Of a stretch of 64,000 bases of DNA, positions 46,666 to 53,808 are shown piece after piece; the stretch's first letter is position 1, and every line of letters starts with the position of its first letter. The position numbers and the translations under genes were made by a program. The stretch is from Nocardioides exalbidus (lineage in GTDB: Bacteria > Actinomycetota > Actinomycetes > Propionibacteriales > Nocardioidaceae), in contig NZ_FNRT01000002.1 of the NCBI RefSeq assembly GCF_900105585.1, positions 62,001-126,000 of the forward strand. Direction: 5' to 3'. A model generated the notes under the pieces. It ran no database searches and was not told the origin of the DNA. It worked only from the letters and a program-made list of their open reading frames with translations.

Positions 46666-47312
46666 TCCGCGTCCTCCTCGTCGACGACGACCCGCTGGTC
46701 CGGTCGGCGCTGTCCCTCATGCTCGGGGGCCAGCGCGACATCGAGGTCGTCGGCGAGGCCTCCAACGGCGAGGAGGGCCTCGACCTCGTCACCGAGCTCG
46801 AGCCCGACGTCGTGCTGATGGACATCCGGATGCCTGTGATGGACGGCCTCGAGGCCACCCAGGTCCTGCACCAGCGCCCGGAGCCGCCGCACGTGGTGGT
46901 GCTGACGACGTTCGACGCCGACGACCACGTGCTCCGCGCCATCGCCTCCGGGGCCGACGGGTTCCTGCTCAAGGACACCCCGCCCGGTGACATCGTCAGC
47001 GCGATCCGCACCGTGGCCGCGGGCGACGCGATGCTGTCGCCCTCGGCGACGCGCAGCCTGGTGTCGCGGCTGCGCAGCACCACGTCGTCCGACCGGGTCT
47101 CGACGGCCGCGGACCGGCTCACGGTGCTCACCGAGCGCGAGCTCGAGGTGGCGGTGTGCGTGGGACGCGGGCTCAGCAACTCCGAGATCGCGAGCGAGCT
47201 CTACCTGTCGGTGCCGACGGTGAAGTCGCACGTGTCACGGCTGCTGACCAAGCTCGACAGCACCAACCGGGTGCAGGTCGCGATGGTCGTGCACGACGCC
47301 GGGCTCGTCTAG
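46662..47312 (+). CDS. LuxR/NarL family response regulator
   Basis: The 216-residue regulator has a receiver domain with the acidic pocket DDD near residue 8 and phospho-acceptor Asp54 (VLMDIRMP), Lys in FLLKDTPP, and a C-terminal LuxR helix-turn-helix (LTERELEVAVCVGRGLSNSEIASELYLSVPTVKSHVSRLLTKL). The GTG at 46662 overlaps the kinase stop by 4 nt. Targets are unknown. A tandem GGCCCGGATCCC repeat (two units near 47345-47370) fills the short gap to the convergent hydrolase gene. Confidence 0.93.
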   Translation: MIRVLLVDDDPLVRSALSLMLGGQRDIEVVGEASNGEEGLDLVTELEPDVVLMDIRMPVMDGLEATQVLHQRPEPPHVVVLTTFDADDHVLRAIASGADGFLLKDTPPGDIVSAIRTVAAGDAMLSPSATRSLVSRLRSTTSSDRVSTAADRLTVLTERELEVAVCVGRGLSNSEIASELYLSVPTVKSHVSRLLTKLDSTNRVQVAMVVHDAGLV

Positions 47313-47371
47313 GGCCGACGGCTCGGACCACGGCTCGGACTCCGGCCCGGATCCCGGCCCGGATCCCGGGC

Positions 47372-48133
47372 TCAGATCTCGTAGGTCGCGCCGGCCCGCG
47401 CCAGCTCGAGCGGTCCGTCCCACTGGGTGCGGGCCTCGGCCTCGGCGTCGGCCTCGTCGTGCCACGGCGGGACGTGGGTCAGGACGAGCCGGCCGACGCC
47501 GGCCTTGGACGCAGTGCGACCGCAGTCGGAGCCGGTCATGTGGAGGTCGGGCGGGTTGTCGTCGGCGTCACGGAAGGACGCCTCGGCGAGGAGCAGGTCG
47601 GCGTCGACGGCGTGCTCGTCGAGCGCCGGGCACGGACCGGTGTCGCCGGAGTAGACGAGCGTGCGGCCGCCGACGGTGACCTTCAGCGAGAAGGCCGCGA
47701 CGGGGTGGACGACCTCGCGCGGCTCGATCCGGAACGGGCCGACCTCGACCGCGTCCTCGCCGGCCCAGTCGTGGAAGGCGAACTCCTCGGTCATGCCGGG
47801 GTCGAGGGGCAGGTCGTAGGCGCGCGCCATCCGCTCGGCCGTACCGGCGGGACCCCAGACCGGGATCTGCGGCTGCGGGCCGGTCGGGTGGTACTTGCGC
47901 ATCACGTAGTAGCCGCAGAGGTCGAGGCAGTGGTCGGCGTGCAGGTGGCTCAGCAGGACCGCGTCGATGGTCAGCGGGTCGGCGTAGCGGTGGAGCTGGC
48001 CGAGCGCGCCGTTGCCGAGGTCGAGCAGGACCCGCCAGGTGCGGCCGTCGTGCTCTGCCTCGAGGAGGTAGCAGCTCGCGGCGGACTCCGGGCCGGGGTA
48101 GGACCCCGAGCAGCCGACGATGGTGAGCTTCAC
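47372..48133 (-). CDS. MBL-fold hydrolase, Rv1339-type
   Basis: The 253-residue protein has the metallo-beta-lactamase zinc motif SHLHADH at 62-68, YSGDTGPCP with a zinc Asp, and LTHVPPWHD at the end. It is collinear with mycobacterial Rv1339, reported to act as an atypical cyclic-AMP phosphodiesterase, and resembles RNase Z. Cytoplasmic. The GTG at 48133 overlaps the murI stop by GTGA, the same gene order as in mycobacteria. Choosing between cAMP and RNA as substrate is not possible from sequence alone. Confidence 0.88.
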   Translation of the reverse strand: MKLTIVGCSGSYPGPESAASCYLLEAEHDGRTWRVLLDLGNGALGQLHRYADPLTIDAVLLSHLHADHCLDLCGYYVMRKYHPTGPQPQIPVWGPAGTAERMARAYDLPLDPGMTEEFAFHDWAGEDAVEVGPFRIEPREVVHPVAAFSLKVTVGGRTLVYSGDTGPCPALDEHAVDADLLLAEASFRDADDNPPDLHMTGSDCGRTASKAGVGRLVLTHVPPWHDEADAEAEARTQWDGPLELARAGATYEI

Positions 48134-48954
48134 GCGAGACCCCCTGCGAACTGGGACGCACCGAGCAGCTCCGAGCCGAGGAACCGGCGACCGATGGTCG
48201 CGAAGTCCTCCGGGCTGCCGGTCGTCGAGAAGGTGTAGGCGGCCTCGCCGTCGACCCGCATCAGGCCGGTGCTCGCCAGCATCTTGTAGACGTCCTTGGC
48301 GCACTCCTCGGCCGAGCTGACCAGGGTGACCTTGTCCCCCATGACGTAGGAGATGACGCCCGTGAGGAGCGGGTAGTGGGTGCAGCCGAGGATGAGGGTG
48401 TCGACACCGGCCTCGACCAGCGGGTCGAGGTAGTCGTGCGCGGCGGCCATCAGCTCGTCGCCCCCGGTGACGCCCTGCTCGACGTGGTCGACGAAGCGCG
48501 GGCACGCCCGGATGTGGACGTCGAGGTCCGGCACGGCGGCGAAGGCGTCGTCGTAGGCCATCGAGCTCGCGGTGGCGCGCGTGCAGATGACACCGACCTT
48601 GCGGTTGCGCGTGGCGGCCGCGGCCCGGCGGGCGGCGGGCAGGATCACCTCGACGACGGGTACGTCGTAGCGCTCGCGGGCGTCGCGGAGCATGGCCGCG
48701 CTGGCGGAGTTGCACGCGATGACCAGCGCCTTGACGCCCTGGTCGTAGAGGTGGTCGAGGCACTCCAGCGCGTACTCGCGGACCTCGCCGATCGGCTTCT
48801 GGCCGTAGGGCTGGCGCGCGGTGTCGCCGAGGTAGAGCACGGACTCGTGCGGGAGCTGGTCGATCACCGAACGGGCGACCGTCAGCCCGCCGAAACCGGA
48901 GTCGAAGATGCCGATGGGGGCGTCGGCGTTCGTCGCGGTCGAGGGGGTCGGCAC
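48130..48954 (-). CDS. murI: glutamate racemase
   Basis: This 274-residue enzyme makes D-glutamate for peptidoglycan. The two catalytic cysteines lie in ACNSASA and LGCTHYPLL, and the substrate region [16 protein letters not shown] is near the N-terminus. The GTG at 48954 was chosen because TAGCCT (48962-48967) ends exactly 7 nt upstream, the leaderless pattern; an in-frame GTG at 48984 would need that promoter inside the gene. The downstream MBL gene overlaps it by 4 nt. Confidence 0.93.
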   Translation of the reverse strand: MPTPSTATNADAPIGIFDSGFGGLTVARSVIDQLPHESVLYLGDTARQPYGQKPIGEVREYALECLDHLYDQGVKALVIACNSASAAMLRDARERYDVPVVEVILPAARRAAAATRNRKVGVICTRATASSMAYDDAFAAVPDLDVHIRACPRFVDHVEQGVTGGDELMAAAHDYLDPLVEAGVDTLILGCTHYPLLTGVISYVMGDKVTLVSSAEECAKDVYKMLASTGLMRVDGEAAYTFSTTGSPEDFATIGRRFLGSELLGASQFAGGLA

Positions 48955-49013
48955 AGGCAGCAGGCTAGGCGCTCGGGCCGCCACCGGTCACGCCACCACG
49001 AGCGTCGGTCCGG

Positions 49014-49376
49014 TCACACTCCCGACTCGCCGGCGTGGACCGCGACCCATCGCATCAGGGGCACGAGGTGCGCGGCGAGCTCCTGCCCGGCCGGCGTCAG
49101 GGAGTACTCCACGTGGGGCGGGACCACCGGCTTGGCGTGGCGCTCGACGAGGTCGTCGGAGGCCAGCGTGCGGAGGGTCTGGGCGAGCATCTTCTCGCTG
49201 ACGCCCTCGGCGCGCCGGCGCAGCTCGCTCCACCTCAGCGGCTCGCCCTCGGACAGCGCGAGCAGGACGAGCACGCCCCACTTGCTCATCACGTGGTCGA
49301 GCAGCACCCGGCTCGGGCAGTCCTGGGAGAAGACGCCGTCGGGGAAGTAGTCGCGGAGCTCGTCACTTACCTTCAT
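49014..49376 (-). CDS. HxlR family transcriptional regulator
   Basis: The 120-residue winged-helix regulator has Cys20 in the conserved CPSRVLLDHVMSKWGVLVL segment, often a redox sensor in this family, and LRWSELRRRAEGVSEKMLAQTLRTLASDDLVER as the DNA-binding region. It is divergent from a QorB-like oxidoreductase gene across a 25-nt dyad. E. coli ytfH-ytfG has the same divergent regulator-quinone reductase arrangement, so it probably represses its neighbour until an electrophile reacts with Cys20. Confidence 0.88.
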   Translation of the reverse strand: MKVSDELRDYFPDGVFSQDCPSRVLLDHVMSKWGVLVLLALSEGEPLRWSELRRRAEGVSEKMLAQTLRTLASDDLVERHAKPVVPPHVEYSLTPAGQELAAHLVPLMRWVAVHAGESGV

Positions 49377-49379
49377 GCC

Positions 49380-49404
49380 AGTACCTTACTTCAAAGTGGG
49401 TACT
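49380..49404. promoter_or_regulatory. candidate HxlR operator
   Basis: The 25-nt dyad has outer arms AGTACC/GGTACT and inner arms ACTT/AAGT, in an AT-rich patch immediately upstream of the HxlR start codon (49376) and 80 nt from the qorB-like gene. Symmetry and position suit an autoregulatory operator. Confidence 0.6.
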
Positions 49405-49484
49405 AACTTCTGGGAAGCATCAGGAGGGACCGCTCGTTGGCCCGGTCGACAGGCACGACCGACACCTCACGAACAGGAACTCCC

Positions 49485-50345
49485 ATGACCACCTACCTCG
49501 TCACCGGCGCCAGCGGACACCTCGGCCGGCTCGCCGTCCAGGCCCTCCTCGAGCGCGGCGTCGCCGCCTCCGACGTGGTCGCGACCGCCCGCGACACCGC
49601 CGCGATCTCCGACCTGGCCGACCTCGGCGTCGAGACACGGACCGCCGACTACACCGACCCCGCGTCGCTCGAGCAGGCCCTCGCGGGCGTCGACCGCGTG
49701 CTGCTGGTCTCCTCCAGCGCCGTGGGCGAGCGCGTGGCCCAGCACGCCAACGTGATCGAGGCCGCGAAGAAGGCCGGCGTCGAGCTGCTCGCCTACACGA
49801 GCATCACGCGCGCCGACACCTCCACGCTCGCGCTCGCCGACGAGCACCGCGCCACCGAGGGGCTGCTCGCCGCGTCCGGGCTCCCGGTCGTGCTGCTGCG
49901 CAACTCCTGGTACCTCGAGAACTACACGGGCCAGGTCGCCACCGCGCTCGAGCACGGTGCCGTCCTCGGTGCCGCCGGAGAGGGTCGGGTCAGCGCGGCC
50001 TCCCGCGCCGACTACGCCGCCGCGGCCGCCGCCGCGCTGGTGGCCGACGACCAGGCCGGCCAGGTCCACGAGCTCGGCGGCGACACCGCCTTCACCCTCG
50101 AGGAGTACGCCGCCGCGCTGGCGGCCGCGTCCGGCACCGAGGTCGTCTACCGCGACCTCCCCGCCCCCGACTACACCGCCGTCCTCGTCGGCGCGGGCCT
50201 GCCCGAGCCGTACGCCGCGGTCCTCGCCGACTCCGACCTCGGGATCGCCCGGGGCGAGCTGCGCACCGACTCCGGCGATCTGTCGCGGCTCATCGGTCGG
50301 CCGACGACCTCGCTCGCCGACGCCGTGGGCGCCGCGCTGGCCTGA
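49485..50345 (+). CDS. NAD(P)H:quinone oxidoreductase-like protein (QorB/YtfG, atypical SDR)
   Basis: The 286-residue NmrA-like Rossmann protein begins MTTYLVTGASGHLGRLAVQALLERG and has YTSITRAD, LRNSWYLENY and a C-terminal substrate region, all typical of QorB. It should reduce quinones with NADPH in the cytoplasm. The ATG at 49485 has an AGGAAC ribosome-binding site. The divergent HxlR gene probably controls it. Confidence 0.9.
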   Translation: MTTYLVTGASGHLGRLAVQALLERGVAASDVVATARDTAAISDLADLGVETRTADYTDPASLEQALAGVDRVLLVSSSAVGERVAQHANVIEAAKKAGVELLAYTSITRADTSTLALADEHRATEGLLAASGLPVVLLRNSWYLENYTGQVATALEHGAVLGAAGEGRVSAASRADYAAAAAAALVADDQAGQVHELGGDTAFTLEEYAAALAAASGTEVVYRDLPAPDYTAVLVGAGLPEPYAAVLADSDLGIARGELRTDSGDLSRLIGRPTTSLADAVGAALA

Positions 50346-50386
50346 GGCTGTCGGTGACGGGAACAGAGGCGGGTTATCGTCGCGCG

Positions 50387-51433
50387 GTGCAGACCCGAAG
50401 CCCGCTCGCCGCCCTGCTCGCCTCCGTCCTCGTCACCTTCACGGGTGCGCAGGCCCTCGCGGTCGTGCCGGCAGGGCACGACCGTCCCGCCGCACCGGCG
50501 GCGCGCGCGGCCGAGTCGGACGTCACCTCCGTGGTGGCGATATCGCTCGACGGCCTCAACCCGACGGCGCTGACCCGCCTCGGCCGCGCGCGCACCCCGT
50601 ACCTCCACGACCTGATGGACGCAGGCGCCTCCACGCTCAACGCCCGCACCGAGCACGAGCTCACCATCACCCTCCCCAACCACACGGGAATGGTCACCGG
50701 GCGCCGGATCCAGGCGTCGACGGGCGGCCACGGCGTGACCTGGAACGATGACCGCCGGCGCCCGGCCACCGTCCAGGCCGCCGCGGGAGGTCCCGTGGAG
50801 TCGGTGTTCACCTCCGTCCACGGGTCGGGCGGGTCGACGGCACTGTTCGCGAGCAAGACGAAGTTCAGCCTCTGGAAGCGCAGCTGGCCGGCGAGCATCG
50901 ACCTCACGCGCATCCGACTCGACAACACCGTGCTCACCCGCGCGGTCGTCCGTGACATCCGCCGCGAGGACCGCGAGCTGCGCTTCGTCCACCTGTCCCT
51001 GCCCGACAACGTCGGGCACGAGCGCGGCTTCATGTCCCGGGCCTACCTCCGGGCGGTCGAGCAGGTGGACGGACTGGTCGGCCAGATCGTCGACTCCGTC
51101 GAGTCCGACCCCACCCGTGCAGGCAGCACCGCGATCATCGTGACGTCCGACCACGGCGGCCGCGGCGCGTCCCACTCCGACGCCCGGAGCATCGAGAACT
51201 ACCGGATCGCCTTCATGGTCGCCGGTCCGGGCGTCGACGCGGGTGCGGACCTCTACGACCTCAACGACGACTACAAGGACCCCGGCAACCGGCGTACGAC
51301 CTACGACCAGCGCCGCCAGCCGGTGCGCAACGGCGACGTGGCCAACCTGGCCCTCGACCTGCTCGGGCTGCCCGCCGTCCCCGGGAGCGAGCACAACTTC
51401 CTGCAGGACCTCGACGTCTCAGCCACCGAGTGA
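50387..51433 (+). CDS. secreted alkaline-phosphatase-superfamily phosphodiesterase
   Basis: The 348-residue protein has a signal peptide (ALLASVLVTFTGAQALA) and the nucleotide pyrophosphatase/phosphodiesterase fold. ISLDGLNP supplies the first metal Asp and TLPNHTGMVTGR the Thr-type nucleophile region. HLSLPDNVGH and VTSDHGGRG supply further metal ligands. It should cleave a phosphodiester or pyrophosphate outside the cell. TATCGT (50375-50380) ends 6 nt before the GTG, a leaderless-type promoter. A CotH-family gene follows 56 nt downstream on the same strand. Confidence 0.87.
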   Translation: MQTRSPLAALLASVLVTFTGAQALAVVPAGHDRPAAPAARAAESDVTSVVAISLDGLNPTALTRLGRARTPYLHDLMDAGASTLNARTEHELTITLPNHTGMVTGRRIQASTGGHGVTWNDDRRRPATVQAAAGGPVESVFTSVHGSGGSTALFASKTKFSLWKRSWPASIDLTRIRLDNTVLTRAVVRDIRREDRELRFVHLSLPDNVGHERGFMSRAYLRAVEQVDGLVGQIVDSVESDPTRAGSTAIIVTSDHGGRGASHSDARSIENYRIAFMVAGPGVDAGADLYDLNDDYKDPGNRRTTYDQRRQPVRNGDVANLALDLLGLPAVPGSEHNFLQDLDVSATE

Positions 51434-51489
51434 TCCACTGACCCGACGTGTGACGACCGGCGCACGCGGGCGGGACGAGGGAGAGCACC

Positions 51490-53058
51490 ATGACGAAGCC
51501 GAGGCTGCTGCTCGTGGCGCTCGTGGCCGGATCGCTGCTGGCGGGACTGCCGTCGGCAGCGCCCGCGTCGACGGGGAGGGCCCCGGCGCCCGAGGTGCTG
51601 CCCGACCCTGCGGCGGCAGCCGCCGTGGGATGGCCTCCGGCCCCGCCGACGCAGCTGGTCATCGACACCGCCGGCGCCCCCATCTCGCGTGAGGACTACG
51701 TGCCCGGGTCGGTCACGCTCGACGGCATCACCCACGTCACGGAGGTGCGCGGGCGCGGCAACTCGACCTGGGGCTGGGCGAAGAAGCCCTACAAGCTCAA
51801 GCTCGAGGACGACGCCGCGCTCGTCGGCGACGTGCCGCACGACGAGTGGGTCCTGCTCGCGGGCTACGGCGACCGCAGCGCCCTGCGGACCGCGGCGGCG
51901 TTCGCGATCGCGGCGCAGACCCGGCTGGCGTGGACGCCGAAGCTCCGCTTCGTCGACGTCGTCCTCAACGGCCAGCCGCAGGGCCTCTACCTGCTCACCG
52001 AGCAGGTGGAGGAGGGCACGGGCCGTGTCGACCTGCCGAAGGACGGCTTCCTGCTCGAGGTCAACCGGCGCTACCTGCGTGACGACGAGCCGGGCTTCCG
52101 CACCCGGCGTGGCACGCCCGTCGCCTTCAAGGACCCCGACGAGGTCACCAAGCGCCAGCGCCGCTCGGTCCACCGTGCGGTGTCGCGCTTCGAGAACGTG
52201 CTGTGGAGCCCGTCGTTCGCCGACCGCAGGCGCGGCTACGCCCGCTACATCAACGTGTCCCGGCTCATCGACTGGTACCTCGTCGAGGAGCTCTTCGCCA
52301 ACCAGGACTCCAACTTCCAGTCCAGCGTGAACTTCAGCTGGTCGCCCGGGCAGCGGTTCGTCATGGGGCCGGTGTGGGACTTCGACCTCAGCGCCGGGAC
52401 GAAGTGGAAGACCACCAGCTCGCCGACCGGCTGGTACACCCGCACCGGCACGCACTGGGTGTCGCGGATGCTCCAGGACCCGGCCTTCGCGCGCCGGGTC
52501 AAGAACCGGTGGTACGAGCTGCGTCCCGCCGTCGACCTCGTCCTGTCGCAGCTCCGGACCGCCTCCGCCACCCTCGGTGCGAGCGCGGACGCCGACTGGC
52601 AGCAGTGGCACGCGGACGGCAGCGACCTCGAGTGGACCCGACGCGCGCAGTCGCGGGCGGGTGAGGTCGACTTCCTCGCGAGCTGGCTCGGCACGCGGGC
52701 CCAGTGGCTCAGCCAGAACGAGGTGCGGGTCGCCGACGTGCGGATCCCGACGACCGAGCGTGCGCGGACCGTGTGGGTGCCGGTCGTGCTCCACTCCCCC
52801 GCGACAGCTGCGGTCGACGTGCCGTGGACCGTCACCGCGCTCAAGAAGGCCGAGCCGGGCGTGGACTTCGTGGCAGCGCAGGGCACGCTGACGTTCCAGC
52901 CGGGCGAGCGTCGCCACTACGTGCCCGTCCAGGTCCTCGACGACAAGCGCACCGAGGGCCGGGAGCTGGTCCACGTCGAGGTCACCGGCGCCAGCGGCGA
53001 CGTCCTCCTGGGCTCACCGTCGACGGCGATCGTCGCGATCGCCCGCAACCGCAGGTAG
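51490..53058 (+). CDS. secreted CotH kinase family protein
   Basis: The 522-residue protein has a signal peptide (LLLVALVAGSLLAGLPSAAPA). Its CotH atypical-kinase domain (about 55-400) contains RGRGNSTWGWAKKPYKLKL, WVLLAGYGDRSALRTA, the catalytic-like region LVEELFANQDSNFQSSVNF and metal-binding WDFDLSAG. A Calx-beta-like module (about 420-520: VPVVLHSPATAAVDVPWTV, GTLTFQPGERRHYVPVQVLDD) closes it. CotH kinases phosphorylate secreted proteins in Bacillus spores; no spore-coat substrate is here. The ATG has a GGGAGAG site. Confidence 0.87.
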   Translation: MTKPRLLLVALVAGSLLAGLPSAAPASTGRAPAPEVLPDPAAAAAVGWPPAPPTQLVIDTAGAPISREDYVPGSVTLDGITHVTEVRGRGNSTWGWAKKPYKLKLEDDAALVGDVPHDEWVLLAGYGDRSALRTAAAFAIAAQTRLAWTPKLRFVDVVLNGQPQGLYLLTEQVEEGTGRVDLPKDGFLLEVNRRYLRDDEPGFRTRRGTPVAFKDPDEVTKRQRRSVHRAVSRFENVLWSPSFADRRRGYARYINVSRLIDWYLVEELFANQDSNFQSSVNFSWSPGQRFVMGPVWDFDLSAGTKWKTTSSPTGWYTRTGTHWVSRMLQDPAFARRVKNRWYELRPAVDLVLSQLRTASATLGASADADWQQWHADGSDLEWTRRAQSRAGEVDFLASWLGTRAQWLSQNEVRVADVRIPTTERARTVWVPVVLHSPATAAVDVPWTVTALKKAEPGVDFVAAQGTLTFQPGERRHYVPVQVLDDKRTEGRELVHVEVTGASGDVLLGSPSTAIVAIARNRR

Positions 53059-53068
53059 CCACCGGCGG

Positions 53069-53701
53069 TCAGCGGCGTACGGCGGCGGCCTCCCACTCCA
53101 GCGGCCACGGGTTGAAGGAGCAGCCGCCCGTCCCCTTCGACTGCTGCATCATCACCGGCGCCCGGCCACCGCCGCTGCACGTCGCGTGGCCGCGCCCCAG
53201 CCAGTGCCCGGTCTCGTGGTTGACGACCATGTGGCGGTAGTCGCGCAGCGACCTCCCGGCCGCGTTCCACGCCGGTGACGCGTGCTGCCAGCGGGTCTGG
53301 TTGATGATCACGAACCGCCCGACCCGGCACGACCACCGCGTCGAGCACTGCGAGGAGAACGACGGCACCGCGCCCGCCACCGACAGCACCAGCGTGAAGT
53401 CGCCGCCCCGTCGCACCCGCCGAAACTCGACTCCCCCGGCCCGCCACCCGCGCGGGTCGTCGTACGTCTCCTGCGCCTGGCGCCTGAACAACGCCAGCGA
53501 TGCACTCGTCCGGCCGCGGGTGACGACGGAGTAGGTCACCCGCCGGGTGACCGGGATCGCGTATCCCTCCGCCGTCTGCTGCGGGGGCGTGGGTGTCGTA
53601 CGCCGGTGCGTGGTCGCGTCGTCGGGAGCTGCGCGGCCCGGCGTCGCGAGCAGGACGGTGAGCAGCGACGTCAGCAGCGCTAGTCGGACGACCCGGGGCA
53701 T
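53069..53701 (-). CDS. secreted DUF3152 protein, putative zinc metalloprotease
   Basis: The 210-residue protein has a signal peptide (LALLTSLLTVLLATPGRA), a Thr/Pro spacer and a DUF3152 domain. The domain holds the metzincin-like motif H162-E-x-x-H166-x5-H172 (HETGHWLGRGH), followed by a downstream Met (MMQQS). Four cysteines in the mature part could form disulfides. Proteolytic activity is inferred from the motif. TAGGCT (53708-53713) ends 6 nt before the ATG, a leaderless-type promoter. It converges on the CotH gene with a 10-nt gap. Confidence 0.82.
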   Translation of the reverse strand: MPRVVRLALLTSLLTVLLATPGRAAPDDATTHRRTTPTPPQQTAEGYAIPVTRRVTYSVVTRGRTSASLALFRRQAQETYDDPRGWRAGGVEFRRVRRGGDFTLVLSVAGAVPSFSSQCSTRWSCRVGRFVIINQTRWQHASPAWNAAGRSLRDYRHMVVNHETGHWLGRGHATCSGGGRAPVMMQQSKGTGGCSFNPWPLEWEAAAVRR

Positions 53702-53761
53702 GGGGGGAGCCTAGGTGCCTCCCGTCCCGTTGTCGCGGTCGATCGACACAGGTCCCCGCGA

Positions 53762-53794
53762 CGATCGGGCCGACCATGGCGGTCGGCCCGATCG
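53762..53794. terminator. hairpin terminator after the propeller/Ig gene
   Basis: Perfect 14-bp stem (53762-53775 with 53781-53794) with a 5-nt loop, 15 nt downstream of the minus-strand stop at 53809. Confidence 0.8.
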
Positions 53795-53808
53795 AGGGGT
53801 CGGGCGTC

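Noticed and set aside
47340..47371. Tandem GGCCCGGATCCC units as a repeat array or CRISPR
   Set aside because: Only two units and no spacers; simple GC-rich tandem duplication between convergent genes.
48955..48984. GTG 48984 as the murI start
   Set aside because: It would add ten residues not expected in the family and would put the TAGCCT promoter hexamer inside the coding region.
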